17,941 bases of DNA from Candidatus Latescibacter anaerobius SCGC AAA252-E07 (GTDB lineage: Bacteria > Latescibacterota > Latescibacteria > Latescibacterales > Latescibacteraceae): the NCBI GenBank assembly GCA_000403035.1, contig AQSL01000109.1, forward strand, positions 1 through 17,941, given 5' to 3'. The notes under the pieces are model-generated. The model saw only the letters and a program-made list of their open reading frames with translations. It was not told where the DNA came from and did not search any database. Below, piece by piece: positions 1-7,487 of the stretch. Each line of letters opens with the position of its first letter. The first letter of the stretch is position 1. The translations under genes were made by a program, and so were the position numbers.

Positions 1-32
1 TTTCACCGCCCTCTTAAAAGTGACTATGTTCT

Positions 33-566
33 ATGAAAATTGGTAAAACCCGGGTAGCCGTTTCCGATACAAACCTTTCAGAGCTCGATGTCCGGGGTAT
101 CGTAAATCCCGCAAACAATATGCTCTGGTTTGGCGGCGGGTTATCGGCAGAGATTCGAAAATACGGTGGAAAATCAATCGAGAACGAAGCGCTTCAAAAA
201 GCTCCTGCAGGTGTCGGTGAAGCTGTTGTAACGGGGGCAGGCGATCTGAAAGCACGGTGGATAATCCATGCCGTTATCTCTGACCAGAACCTGATTACAC
301 ATGAAGAAATCATCCGTAATGCTGTGAAAGCATCTCTTATAAAAGCCGGAGAAATCGGGTCTAAATCCCTGGCATTTCCTCTGTTTGTCACAGGAACGCA
401 TGATGTGGAAGTGCATGTTATTATTCATAGTATGGTTGACGAAACGATGAAGTACCTGCTCAATGAAAATCATTCTCTTGAATATGTGGTTTTCATAGAT
501 AAAGCGCGTGAAATCAGGGATATATTCACTGCCACTCTTATTGAAAAGTTTACGAAACATGGCTGA
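33..566 (+). CDS. Macro-domain (ADP-ribose-binding) protein
   Basis: A 177-residue protein that is essentially one macro domain, a cytosolic fold binding ADP-ribose or its derivatives; relatives remove ADP-ribose from proteins or deacetylate O-acetyl-ADP-ribose. Visible motifs are VNPANN (about residues 25-30), the glycine-rich GGGLSAEI (about 35-42) and GEAVVTGAG followed by WIIHAV (about 62-81). The usual second phosphate loop appears as FPLFVTGTHD near residue 115, less glycine-rich than in typical hydrolases, so binding is better supported than catalysis. The ATG at 33 follows an in-frame TGA at 21-23, so no longer version is possible; no clear Shine-Dalgarno sequence is seen. Its stop overlaps the next start by 8 nt (ATGGCTGA), implying coupling. 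The substrate cannot be told from sequence. Confidence 0.85.
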   Translation: MKIGKTRVAVSDTNLSELDVRGIVNPANNMLWFGGGLSAEIRKYGGKSIENEALQKAPAGVGEAVVTGAGDLKARWIIHAVISDQNLITHEEIIRNAVKASLIKAGEIGSKSLAFPLFVTGTHDVEVHVIIHSMVDETMKYLLNENHSLEYVVFIDKAREIRDIFTATLIEKFTKHG

Positions 567-1854
567 TAAAGAAGCGTTTGAAATACTTACACGACATTCT
601 GATGATATATACCGCTGTTTTCGATGCGGGCTGTGCAGGGATGTATGTCCTTCATTTGAGGAATCCGGGCTTGAATACTCCTCTCCGAGAGGCAGGGTAC
701 AGTTTGCCAGAGCTGTACTTGAGGGAATAATACCTCCGGACAGGGTGTTCGAGGATAGGATTCTTGACTGCCTGAATTGTATGCGCTGTGCCGAGATATG
801 TCCATCCGGCGTGAGAACCGACAGGATTGTTCTGGCGGCGCGCGCCGAACTCGCAAAAAGGGGAAAGCTTACGCTCATAAAGAAATTTGTATTTAACGGT
901 ATTATAAAGAATTCCTTTGTAATGAGGTTATGTGCAATGGCCGGATCGCTCGGCCAGAAATGGTTTTACGAACCCGGGAGCGCGCTTGATAATCTGGTGC
1001 CTTTCGCTGCAGGACTGGAAGATAAGAAAATCCCGCGGTTTACTGACAGGCCGGCAATAAACCGCTGGCCGGAAATAAACCCTTCGGTTTATGGTGAAAA
1101 GACAATGACAGCGGGTTATTTTATCGGCTGTGCCACGAATTTTTTATTTCCACAGGTTGCCGATGCGACAATCCGTGTTCTTACCAGAAACCGGATCGAG
1201 GTTGTTATACCGAGGGGACAGGTCTGTTGCGGGGTACCCGTTTATTCATCCGGGGATTTTACAAATGCCAGGAAACTGGCCGAAAAAAACCTCGAGGTTT
1301 TTCGGGATTTTGATATTGACTGTATCGTTACCGACTGTTCTTCCTGCTCGGCGGCGTTAAAGCATGATATACGGGAATTACTCGATGTGAAATCCTTCGA
1401 TGTGCCTGTGTATGACATCAACGAGTATCTTGTGAACATTTTGAGTATCGACCGTGATTTTGGCGAAGTCCCGATGAGTGTTACCTATCACGATCCTTGC
1501 CACCTGAAACGGGGACAAAATATCTTTCTTGAACCGCGAGAACTCTTGAAAATGGTCCCCGGTGTTACATTATTAGAGATGGAAGATTCCGATATGTGCT
1601 GCGGCGGTGCGGGCACTTTTTCATTCACCCATCATGAGCTATCCCGCAAAATCGGCGCCCGTAAAATCGAAACGATACGAAATACCGGCGCAGAATATGC
1701 TGCGACACCCTGTCCCTCGTGTAAAATTCAGATCGATGATCTGCTGTATCATGCCGGTATCGATATAAAAACCATACATCCTGTGGAGGTTCTCGACTTC
1801 TCGTATAAACAAAAAGATAGAATTGACAGTGAATTTGAACTCATTGAAGTATGA
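559..1854 (+). CDS. GlcF/CCG-type (Fe-S)-binding oxidoreductase subunit
   Basis: A 431-residue iron-sulfur protein of the GlcF/LutA/HdrB-like type. The N-terminal ferredoxin module has two 4Fe-4S motifs, C20-x2-C23-x2-C26-x3-C30-P and C71-x2-C74-x2-C77-x3-C81-P. Two CCG (cysteine-rich) domains follow: the first with GYFIGCATNF and VCCGVP, the second with YHDPCHLKRGQ, DMCCGGAG and TPCPSCKIQ. Such proteins pass electrons from a flavin dehydrogenase (glycolate, lactate or glycerol-3-phosphate oxidation) to quinone or another carrier. No FAD partner subunit lies in the window, so the substrate is unknown and no gene symbol is given. The frame is open back to 508, but the ATG at 559 is preferred because it starts MADKEAF just ahead of the first cluster and overlaps the macro gene stop in the ATGGCTGA arrangement. 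It is followed directly by the TPR lipoprotein gene. Confidence 0.9.
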   Translation: MADKEAFEILTRHSDDIYRCFRCGLCRDVCPSFEESGLEYSSPRGRVQFARAVLEGIIPPDRVFEDRILDCLNCMRCAEICPSGVRTDRIVLAARAELAKRGKLTLIKKFVFNGIIKNSFVMRLCAMAGSLGQKWFYEPGSALDNLVPFAAGLEDKKIPRFTDRPAINRWPEINPSVYGEKTMTAGYFIGCATNFLFPQVADATIRVLTRNRIEVVIPRGQVCCGVPVYSSGDFTNARKLAEKNLEVFRDFDIDCIVTDCSSCSAALKHDIRELLDVKSFDVPVYDINEYLVNILSIDRDFGEVPMSVTYHDPCHLKRGQNIFLEPRELLKMVPGVTLLEMEDSDMCCGGAGTFSFTHHELSRKIGARKIETIRNTGAEYAATPCPSCKIQIDDLLYHAGIDIKTIHPVEVLDFSYKQKDRIDSEFELIEV

Positions 1855-1865
1855 TAAAACGTTTT

Positions 1866-1870
1866 GGAGG
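1866..1870 (+). promoter_or_regulatory. Shine-Dalgarno site fixing the TPR lipoprotein start
   Basis: GGAGG lies 4 nt upstream of the ATG at 1875. The frame is open from an earlier ATG at 1851 that overlaps the previous stop, but that start has no such site and would add eight residues ahead of the signal peptide. The GGAGG therefore selects 1875. Confidence 0.75.
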
Positions 1871-1874
1871 TTAC

Positions 1875-3638
1875 ATGAAGATTCTCATGCTGAAAAACAG
1901 AACACTCATTTTTCTGATAGTTATCACGGTTACAGCCGCAATGCTTGCCGGGTGTGCAGCAACTTTTCCGGGTAAAAAGAAAGCAGTCATTGAAGAAACT
2001 GACAAGAAAACTGCCGTTGACCTTTATATGGAAGGCAAGATGGCCGAAGCAAAGGAAAACTGGGCAGAAGCAATCACCGCTTATATTGAAGCTCTTGAGT
2101 ATGATCCCGAATCGGATGAGATTGCATCCACTCTCGCTACGGTTTTTTACAAGGATGATAAAATCCGTTCGGCTATACATTACATCAGAATGGCTATCCG
2201 GCTTAACTCTTCCGAGCCAAAATACTGGCGTATATTGCAGCTTCTTGAACAGCGCGAGGGAAGATTCGATAATGCCGCAGAAGCCCTGAAAATGTACATG
2301 AAACTAAATCCAAAATACAGTTTCAACGATATTATGAGACTTTCGCAGTACTATTTCGTGCTGGAGAAACATAACGACGCAAAGAAACTGCTTATCGCAA
2401 AAATAAAAGATAAACTTACGACAGCCCAGGAAATATATGAAATCGCAGAGATGTTGGAGTTTAATGGCTTGGGCGAAGAAGCTGTCTCTGTCTATAAAAC
2501 GCTTATAGAACGTGATCCTCTCGATGTAAAGGCATGGATTTTTCTCGGTGATTATTACGAACGGGAAGGACGTCAAGAAGAAGCGTTGGGAAATTACTTA
2601 AAGGCGCTCGAAAACAATCCCGGCAGTATTCCTGTTCTCGTTACTATCGGTAATCACTGCCTTGTGAAAAATGACTGGGAATGCTGCATGTCATATTTTG
2701 AAAAAGTATATCATGCAGGCAGTGAAAAGGTTGAGGAGGCCGGAATAAATTATTCCGATGTTCTCAAGACATTATGTTCTGTTTACTTTTATGCCGGAAG
2801 AGACAAAAACGCGCTGGCACTGTTTGATACCCTCAAGACTGCAGGACAGGATGATGCCGCCCTGTATTTTTCTCTCGGCAAAGCCATGAATTACCTCAAC
2901 CGTTTCGAAGAAGCGGCGGACTATTATACGGCCGGTTTTGAAAAAGATCTCGGCCAGATTGCAGAAGGTTTAATTTTCAGAGCGTATGTCGGTTATGCCA
3001 GGTCGTTGATCCGTCTCGAAAGAGAAGATGAAGCTTTGAGTATCGTCCGTGATGGCGCAAAAAATCATATCAAGAACATGAACAGCCTTAAAGAACTCGA
3101 AGCAAGCATTTATATTGAACTGAAACGCTACGATGATGCTGTTGCAATATATGAGTGGCTCCAGGCTTCCGATCCTGAAAACAGAGGATACCTGATCGCG
3201 AGCAGTCTGGTCTATGATCTGGCCGGTCAGTTCAAGAATGCCGAGAAATCGCTGCTTAAAATCCTGGAATCGACACCGGAGGATCCCCTCGCTCTCAATA
3301 ATCTTGCATATATGTATATTGAAAATGATATGTATATATCGAAAGCATTAAAAATGGTTCAGAAAGCCCTTATCAACGATCCGCAAAACGGTGCGTATCT
3401 CGATACTCTCGGTTGGGCATACTATAAGATGGGGAAATACAAAAACGCAAAAAAAGAAATCGAGAGGGCTCTCAAATGGGCAGACAAGGCTGACAAGGGT
3501 ATTATATACGTACATTATGGAGATGTGCTCGATAAAATAGGGGAGAAAGAAAAAGCTATTGAAGCGTACCGGCAGGCCATCGAATTTGGCGAAGACGAAG
3601 AGAAAATCCTCTCCAAAATTAACAGCATAGCTCAATGA
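1875..3638 (+). CDS. TPR-repeat lipoprotein
   Basis: A 587-residue predicted lipoprotein. Residues 1-26 form a signal peptide (KNR, then a hydrophobic LIFLIVITV core) ending in a textbook lipobox LAGC, with lipidated Cys27; the next residues AATF give no obvious Asp inner-membrane retention signal. The rest is helical with many TPR-like units, e.g. WAEAITAYIEALEYDPES, DNAAEALKMYMKLNP, EEALGNYLKALENNPGS, KNAEKSLLKILESTPEDP and EKAIEAYRQAIEFGED. TPR arrays are protein-binding scaffolds, so an assembly or envelope role is likely, but the partner is unknown. The stop overlaps the next ATG (ATGA, 3635-3638), so it is translationally coupled to the following LolA/B-like lipoprotein. A TPR gene next to a DUF4292-like gene is a pairing also known from Bacteroidetes. 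Confidence 0.85.
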   Translation: MKILMLKNRTLIFLIVITVTAAMLAGCAATFPGKKKAVIEETDKKTAVDLYMEGKMAEAKENWAEAITAYIEALEYDPESDEIASTLATVFYKDDKIRSAIHYIRMAIRLNSSEPKYWRILQLLEQREGRFDNAAEALKMYMKLNPKYSFNDIMRLSQYYFVLEKHNDAKKLLIAKIKDKLTTAQEIYEIAEMLEFNGLGEEAVSVYKTLIERDPLDVKAWIFLGDYYEREGRQEEALGNYLKALENNPGSIPVLVTIGNHCLVKNDWECCMSYFEKVYHAGSEKVEEAGINYSDVLKTLCSVYFYAGRDKNALALFDTLKTAGQDDAALYFSLGKAMNYLNRFEEAADYYTAGFEKDLGQIAEGLIFRAYVGYARSLIRLEREDEALSIVRDGAKNHIKNMNSLKELEASIYIELKRYDDAVAIYEWLQASDPENRGYLIASSLVYDLAGQFKNAEKSLLKILESTPEDPLALNNLAYMYIENDMYISKALKMVQKALINDPQNGAYLDTLGWAYYKMGKYKNAKKEIERALKWADKADKGIIYVHYGDVLDKIGEKEKAIEAYRQAIEFGEDEEKILSKINSIAQ

Positions 3639-4423
3639 AATATTTACACTACAGGTGGCTGTCTCCCGTTGTTATACTCTCGGTACTATGTATCAACGGC
3701 TGCGCATGGAAACCTCCTGCACGTATACCGAAAGATGTAACCATTCCACAGGTTCTCGACGCCTTAGACAGGTATTCAACACATATTGAAGATTTTTCCG
3801 GCAGGGCATTTGTGAAATTAGTGATTGACGGCCGTTTGCAATCAGCGAATATAACGATACGGTATATGAATCCCGGCCGGTTCAGGATATACATTAAAGG
3901 GTTTGCAGGTATTGATTTAGCCCTTGTTACTATGGTCAACGATTCCATTGCTGTATATATACCTTCTGAGAATATATATGTTTCGGCCGGACGTGATAAA
4001 AACATTCTCGGCGTCCTTTTGCCGGAATTCAATATCGATTTGGAACGTATGGAATCGATTTTTACCGGTACGCTTCCGGACCCTGAAAATCGTGAAAAGT
4101 ATCATATCACCATGAAGAATACCGGTAGAAAAGTTGAATTAACCATGAAGAGTGACAAGTATATATACAGGTATACGGTTGAGGGTTCGACTTTACGTCC
4201 GGTGGAGGAAGAAACCTTCTATGACGGTGTTCCTGTATGGCGAAGAAAGGTATCGGGATACCATTCTTATAACGGTGTTGAATTCCCGGATACTTTTTCT
4301 ATTGAACACGGTGGAAATGTTATTGATTTGAAATTTTCACAATGCAGTATAAACACCGGTCTCACCGAAAACGAGCTCTTGTTTTCTGTTCCTTCCTCTG
4401 CGGAAAGGATGGTTATTGAATAG
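3635..4423 (+). CDS. LolA/LolB-fold (DUF4292-like) lipoprotein
   Basis: A 262-residue predicted lipoprotein. A hydrophobic signal segment (residues 9-22) ends in INGC, a slightly unusual lipobox with Cys23. The mature part is beta-rich: DFSGRAFVKLVIDGRLQSAN, then IRYMNPGRFRIYIKGF, YTVEGSTLRPVEE and VEFPDTFSIEHGG. This is the pattern of the half-barrel LolA/LolB superfamily and of DUF4292 proteins, which bind lipid or lipoprotein acyl chains at the outer membrane. It may help in lipoprotein delivery to the outer membrane, but the assignment is at fold level and no LolCDE genes lie nearby. It has no Shine-Dalgarno site of its own and overlaps the TPR stop by 4 nt. It ends in TAG, showing that TAG is a normal stop here. 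Confidence 0.65.
   Translation: MKYLHYRWLSPVVILSVLCINGCAWKPPARIPKDVTIPQVLDALDRYSTHIEDFSGRAFVKLVIDGRLQSANITIRYMNPGRFRIYIKGFAGIDLALVTMVNDSIAVYIPSENIYVSAGRDKNILGVLLPEFNIDLERMESIFTGTLPDPENREKYHITMKNTGRKVELTMKSDKYIYRYTVEGSTLRPVEEETFYDGVPVWRRKVSGYHSYNGVEFPDTFSIEHGGNVIDLKFSQCSINTGLTENELLFSVPSSAERMVIE
4404..4409 (+). promoter_or_regulatory. Shine-Dalgarno site for the rsmB TTG start
   Basis: AAAGGA lies 6 nt before TTG 4416, inside the last codons of the upstream lipoprotein gene. The nearby in-frame codons offer no ATG ahead of the conserved GTRTIALHLL segment, so this site supports the TTG start. Confidence 0.55.
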
Positions 4424-5753
4424 AACAGATACAAGCACGTTATCAGGCACACGCACTATTGCCCTGCATCTGCTGACCAGGACTGAGCGTGACGGGGCGT
4501 ATGCGGACAGGCTTTTATCATCACGTCAGATTTCGGAACTGGAGTCTCGTGACCGTTTATTCGTACGCGAACTTGTACTCGGTGTTCTTCGCTGGAAGTT
4601 GCGGCTTGACTATATAATCGATACGTATTACGAGAAGAAATCAAAAAAAACGCTCGATCCGGCGGTTCGTAATATTATTCGGCTCGGATTGTTCCAGATG
4701 ATGTTTATGAATTCGGTACCCGACCGTGCTGCCGTGAATGAGAGCGTTGAGATGGCTTCCCAGCGTTTTAGCAGGAGTGTTGGCGGACTAGTTAATGCGT
4801 TGCTGAGGCGTTTCAGCCGTGAAGGTGAACCGGCCGTAAATTCATCGAATCCTGTTGAAAAGCTGTCTGTTGAAAAATCCTATCCTTTGTGGATTGTCAA
4901 ACGGTGGGCAGACCATTTCGGGATTGACACTGCTGAAGCGATAATGACTGCCGGCAACGAGAAACATGCCGTATCAATCAGGGTCAATACGACAAAAACC
5001 GATTCCGAATCACTTGAACGCGAACTTAAAAAAGAAGGATTTGACATCGACTCTTCCGGGATGCCGGGATTTTTTAATGTGAGAAAAGGCAGCGGACTTT
5101 TTGAGACTGATGCTTTTCATGAGGGATTGTTCTCGGTACAGGACGCCGCATCTTCAATGGCGGCGCTCCTGGCAGGACCTGAACCCGGCGAGAAAATACT
5201 TGACCTGTGTTCCGCTCCAGGAGGGAAAGCTACCCACCTGGCGGAATTGATGAGCGATAAGGGCAGTGTGGATGCAGTTGATATCCACGCCGGGCGCATT
5301 GGCCTTGTGAGAGAAACGGCAAAAAGGCTCGGACTGGAATCTATTCGTTGTTTCGAGGGTGATGCGGTTGATTTCGGAAGTGAAGAGAACACCACCTATG
5401 ACCGGGTTTTATTCGATGCTCCCTGTACCGGTACGGGGGTATTTTCAAAGCGTCCGGATATGAAATGGCGGAGAAAGAAAAATGATATCGACAGTATCGC
5501 CTTGCTGCAGAAGGCAATATTCCGCAATGCCGCATCCCGGGTCAAACCGGATGGTATCCTAGTATACAGCACCTGTTCCATGGAGCCTGAAGAGAACGAA
5601 AACATGGTTACATGGTTTTTGACGGAGTATGATTTTACTGTTGAGAGAGATGATCGTTTCAAAGATTTTGAAAACGGTGACGGTTACCTTATTCTCCCGC
5701 ACCGGATGCATGGTTGCGGGGCTTTTGCAGCAAGATTAAGGCGGACACAATAA
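4416..5753 (+). CDS. rsmB: 16S rRNA (cytosine(967)-C5)-methyltransferase RsmB
   Basis: A 445-residue protein of usual RsmB length. It methylates C967 of 16S rRNA with S-adenosylmethionine in the cytosol. Residues about 8-140 form the NusB-like RNA-binding domain (RTIALHLLTR, FVRELVLGVLRWKLRLDY, DRAAVNESVEMA, GLVNALLRR). The methyltransferase domain carries the SAM-binding motif DLCSAPGGKATHL (about 265-277), motif IV FDAPCTGTG with Cys337, and motif VI STCSMEPEENE with the catalytic Cys387. Both cysteines of the m5C mechanism are present, and the C-terminal GCGAFAARLRR is typical. The start is TTG, supported by AAAGGA 6 nt upstream, and overlaps the preceding stop by 8 nt. The PASTA gene starts 1 nt after its stop. 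Confidence 0.95.
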   Translation: MNRTDTSTLSGTRTIALHLLTRTERDGAYADRLLSSRQISELESRDRLFVRELVLGVLRWKLRLDYIIDTYYEKKSKKTLDPAVRNIIRLGLFQMMFMNSVPDRAAVNESVEMASQRFSRSVGGLVNALLRRFSREGEPAVNSSNPVEKLSVEKSYPLWIVKRWADHFGIDTAEAIMTAGNEKHAVSIRVNTTKTDSESLERELKKEGFDIDSSGMPGFFNVRKGSGLFETDAFHEGLFSVQDAASSMAALLAGPEPGEKILDLCSAPGGKATHLAELMSDKGSVDAVDIHAGRIGLVRETAKRLGLESIRCFEGDAVDFGSEENTTYDRVLFDAPCTGTGVFSKRPDMKWRRKKNDIDSIALLQKAIFRNAASRVKPDGILVYSTCSMEPEENENMVTWFLTEYDFTVERDDRFKDFENGDGYLILPHRMHGCGAFAARLRRTQ

Positions 5754-5754
5754 T

Positions 5755-6546
5755 ATGACAGAAAAAAAAGAGAAACACCCCCGTAAAAAAGGCAGCGGAA
5801 GATTTTTTTGGGTACTACTGAAACATATGGTACTTGCCGTTCTGGCAGTGTTCATTGCAGGATTGTTTATTCTATTATCTATAGATTGGATTATTATGCC
5901 CATTATTTTGAAATCCGGCAGTGAAATCACCGCTCCCAATCTTATCGGATTAAAGGTCGATGATGCTAAGAACATTTTACGTGGAGTGAATTTTAAACTT
6001 TTACAGGATTCTGCGGAATTTAACATGGATTTCCCTGAAAATACAATTTCATTTCAATATCCGGGTCCGGGAACCAAAATAAAACCAGGCCGTCGTATAC
6101 GGGTAATAGTATCTCTTGGTACCCGGCCGATATCAATGCCGAATGTGGTCGGTAAATCGAGAAGAGATGCGGGATATGTTATAAAAGCTTTGGGTTTCAG
6201 TCTTGTAAAATATGAATGGGTACACTCTAACGAATATTTGAGAGGCATAGTAGCAGGTCAATATCCCGAGGAAGGTCAGGAAATTCCTGAAAACATAGAA
6301 GTAATTCTCTCTGTTTCCGATGGATTGCCCGAGACAAAATTTGTTATGCCCAATCTAATAGAATTGAGTTATACTGCGGCTATGGATTCTCTTAAAACCT
6401 ATAATTTTGATATTTCGAAAGTCAATATTGAGAGAGAACAAACTCCGGAGCTTTTACCCGAAACGGTAATTGATCAGCATCCCGATCCCGGCACACCGAT
6501 ACATATAAACTCCGTGATTGATCTGGTAATTTCAACATCTCAATAA
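5755..6546 (+). CDS. Membrane-anchored three-PASTA protein without kinase domain
   Basis: A 263-residue protein: a short basic cytoplasmic tail (KKEKHPRKKGSGR), one transmembrane segment (about residues 22-46, LKHMVLAVLAVFIAGLFILL), then three PASTA domains outside the membrane. PASTA1 is about 59-123 (TAPNLIGLKVDDAKNIL ... YPGPGTKIKPG), PASTA2 about 125-190 (MPNVVGKSRRDA ... YPEEGQEIPEN) and PASTA3 about 197-263 (MPNLIELSYTAAM ... HPDPGTPIHIN). PASTA domains bind peptidoglycan fragments or beta-lactams in PrkC/PknB-type kinases and some penicillin-binding proteins. Here there is no kinase or transpeptidase domain, so it may sense or bind periplasmic cell wall. It lies 1 nt after rsmB and 13 nt before rpe, with only a weak AAGG about 13 nt upstream, so coupling to rsmB is likely. 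Confidence 0.9.
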   Translation: MTEKKEKHPRKKGSGRFFWVLLKHMVLAVLAVFIAGLFILLSIDWIIMPIILKSGSEITAPNLIGLKVDDAKNILRGVNFKLLQDSAEFNMDFPENTISFQYPGPGTKIKPGRRIRVIVSLGTRPISMPNVVGKSRRDAGYVIKALGFSLVKYEWVHSNEYLRGIVAGQYPEEGQEIPENIEVILSVSDGLPETKFVMPNLIELSYTAAMDSLKTYNFDISKVNIEREQTPELLPETVIDQHPDPGTPIHINSVIDLVISTSQ

Positions 6547-6559
6547 GGTACTCTATTGT

Positions 6560-7234
6560 ATGAATAAAATAAAAATTGCCCCATCGATACTTGCTGCCGA
6601 CCTGAGCTGTCTCGGAGATGAAATTGCCCGTGCCGTCGAGGGCGGTTGTGATGTCATTCATGTCGATATAATGGATGGGCATTTCGTGCCGAATCTTTCT
6701 TTCGGACCGTATGTTGTAGAGACAGTGCGGAAATTAACGAACCTTCCTCTGGATGTTCACCTTATGGTGGACAATCCGCTCGACATGATCGAGCCGTTTG
6801 CCGGAGCGGGAAGTGATTTTTTAACGGTGCATGTCGAGGTTGTCGATGCTATTCCCGCTGTCCTCGATTCCATAACCAACCTTGGTGTAAAGCCCGGCAT
6901 TTCACTGCGCCCCGACACTCCTGTTGAAGCTGTTACCGGATACCTTGCACTCGTTGATATTGTTCTGGTAATGTCCGTATTTCCCGGTTACGGCGGCCAG
7001 GCTTTTATCGAGGATTCGTACGATCGTATTCGAAGAATTGCCGATGCCGCAGTGAAGATGAAGGATCCCCCGCTCATTTCAGTGGACGGCGGTGTGAATT
7101 TTGATAATGTCCGACCGCTTGTACGAGCCGGTGCGAATCACATCGTAGCAGGCACATCGATTTTCAGGGATCATAAGGCAGTGGAAAACATCAGCCGTAT
7201 GAGAGAAGCAATAGAAAACGCGAAGCATGATTGA
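6560..7234 (+). CDS. rpe: Ribulose-phosphate 3-epimerase
   Basis: A 224-residue, full-length Rpe, a cytosolic (beta/alpha)8-barrel metalloenzyme that interconverts D-ribulose 5-phosphate and D-xylulose 5-phosphate in the pentose phosphate pathway. Hallmarks in order: IAPSILAADLSCLGDEI with the barrel-opening Ser; HVDIMDGHFVPNLSFGP, holding a metal-binding His and the first catalytic Asp; LDVHLMVDNP with a metal-ligand His; MSVFPGYGGQAFI, the phosphate-loop region; and ISVDGGVN with the second catalytic Asp. AAGG lies 11 nt before the ATG. It is the last protein gene of the operon. Confidence 0.97.
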   Translation: MNKIKIAPSILAADLSCLGDEIARAVEGGCDVIHVDIMDGHFVPNLSFGPYVVETVRKLTNLPLDVHLMVDNPLDMIEPFAGAGSDFLTVHVEVVDAIPAVLDSITNLGVKPGISLRPDTPVEAVTGYLALVDIVLVMSVFPGYGGQAFIEDSYDRIRRIADAAVKMKDPPLISVDGGVNFDNVRPLVRAGANHIVAGTSIFRDHKAVENISRMREAIENAKHD

Positions 7235-7242
7235 TGCATGAT

Positions 7243-7279
7243 GAAAAAATCGATGATGGAAATTCAAATTGATTTTTTC
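7243..7279 (+). terminator. Possible weak AT-rich terminator after rpe
   Basis: GAAAAAATC (7243-7251) and GATTTTTTC (7271-7279) form a perfect 9-bp inverted repeat around a 19-nt loop, 9 nt after the rpe stop. The stem is AT-rich and its T-run lies inside the stem rather than after it, so termination would be weak; it may equally be an mRNA 3'-end structure. Confidence 0.3.
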
Positions 7280-7299
7280 TTCCTGATTATTCATATTAT
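7269..7299 (+). promoter_or_regulatory. Possible promoter of tRNA-Ser
   Basis: TTGATT (7269-7274) and TATTAT (7294-7299) resemble -35 and -10 boxes, 18 nt before the tRNA 5' end. The 19-nt spacer is longer than ideal and the region is AT-rich, so chance matches are likely. Confidence 0.3.
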
Positions 7300-7317
7300 A
7301 GAGCGTTTAAAAAAACC

Positions 7318-7403
7318 GGAGGGCTAGTCTAATTGGTAAGGCAGCGGACTTGAAATCCGCCGCGGTTAAACGCTTCGGGGTTCGAGTCCCCGGCCCTCCG
7401 CCA
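7318..7403 (+). tRNA. tRNA-Ser (anticodon UGA)
   Basis: An 86-nt class II tRNA. The acceptor stem GGAGGGC pairs fully with GCCCTCC, followed by discriminator G and an encoded CCA (7401-7403). The anticodon stem GCGGA/TCCGC encloses the loop CTTGAAA, with anticodon TGA at 7351-7353, reading UCN serine codons. The T arm is CGGGG-TTCGAGT-CCCCG. The 15-nt variable region (7361-7375) has a GCG/CGC stem, as expected for serine. It sits at the boundary between the housekeeping operon and the rearranged region. Confidence 0.96.
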
Positions 7404-7412
7404 ATTAAAAAC

Positions 7413-7447
7413 AACCACTTAGGGAAAATTGCCTGAGTGGTTTTTTT
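7413..7447 (+). terminator. Intrinsic terminator after tRNA-Ser
   Basis: AACCACTTAGG (7413-7423) pairs with CCTGAGTGGTT, giving an 11-bp stem with one G-T wobble and an 8-nt loop, followed by a run of T ending at 7447. It starts 9 nt after the tRNA CCA. The reverse strand also has a T-rich tract after the stem, so it could act in both directions. Confidence 0.85.
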
Positions 7448-7487
7448 ATGTTTATGAGTCATTCCGGGGCAGATTGATTTACAATAC

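Noticed and set aside
26..46. Alternative start ATG at 26
   Set aside because: It is out of frame with the macro gene and gives only a six-residue peptide.
174..878. 234-codon minus-strand ORF
   Set aside because: Antisense to the macro-domain and iron-sulfur genes, whose motifs are unmistakable.
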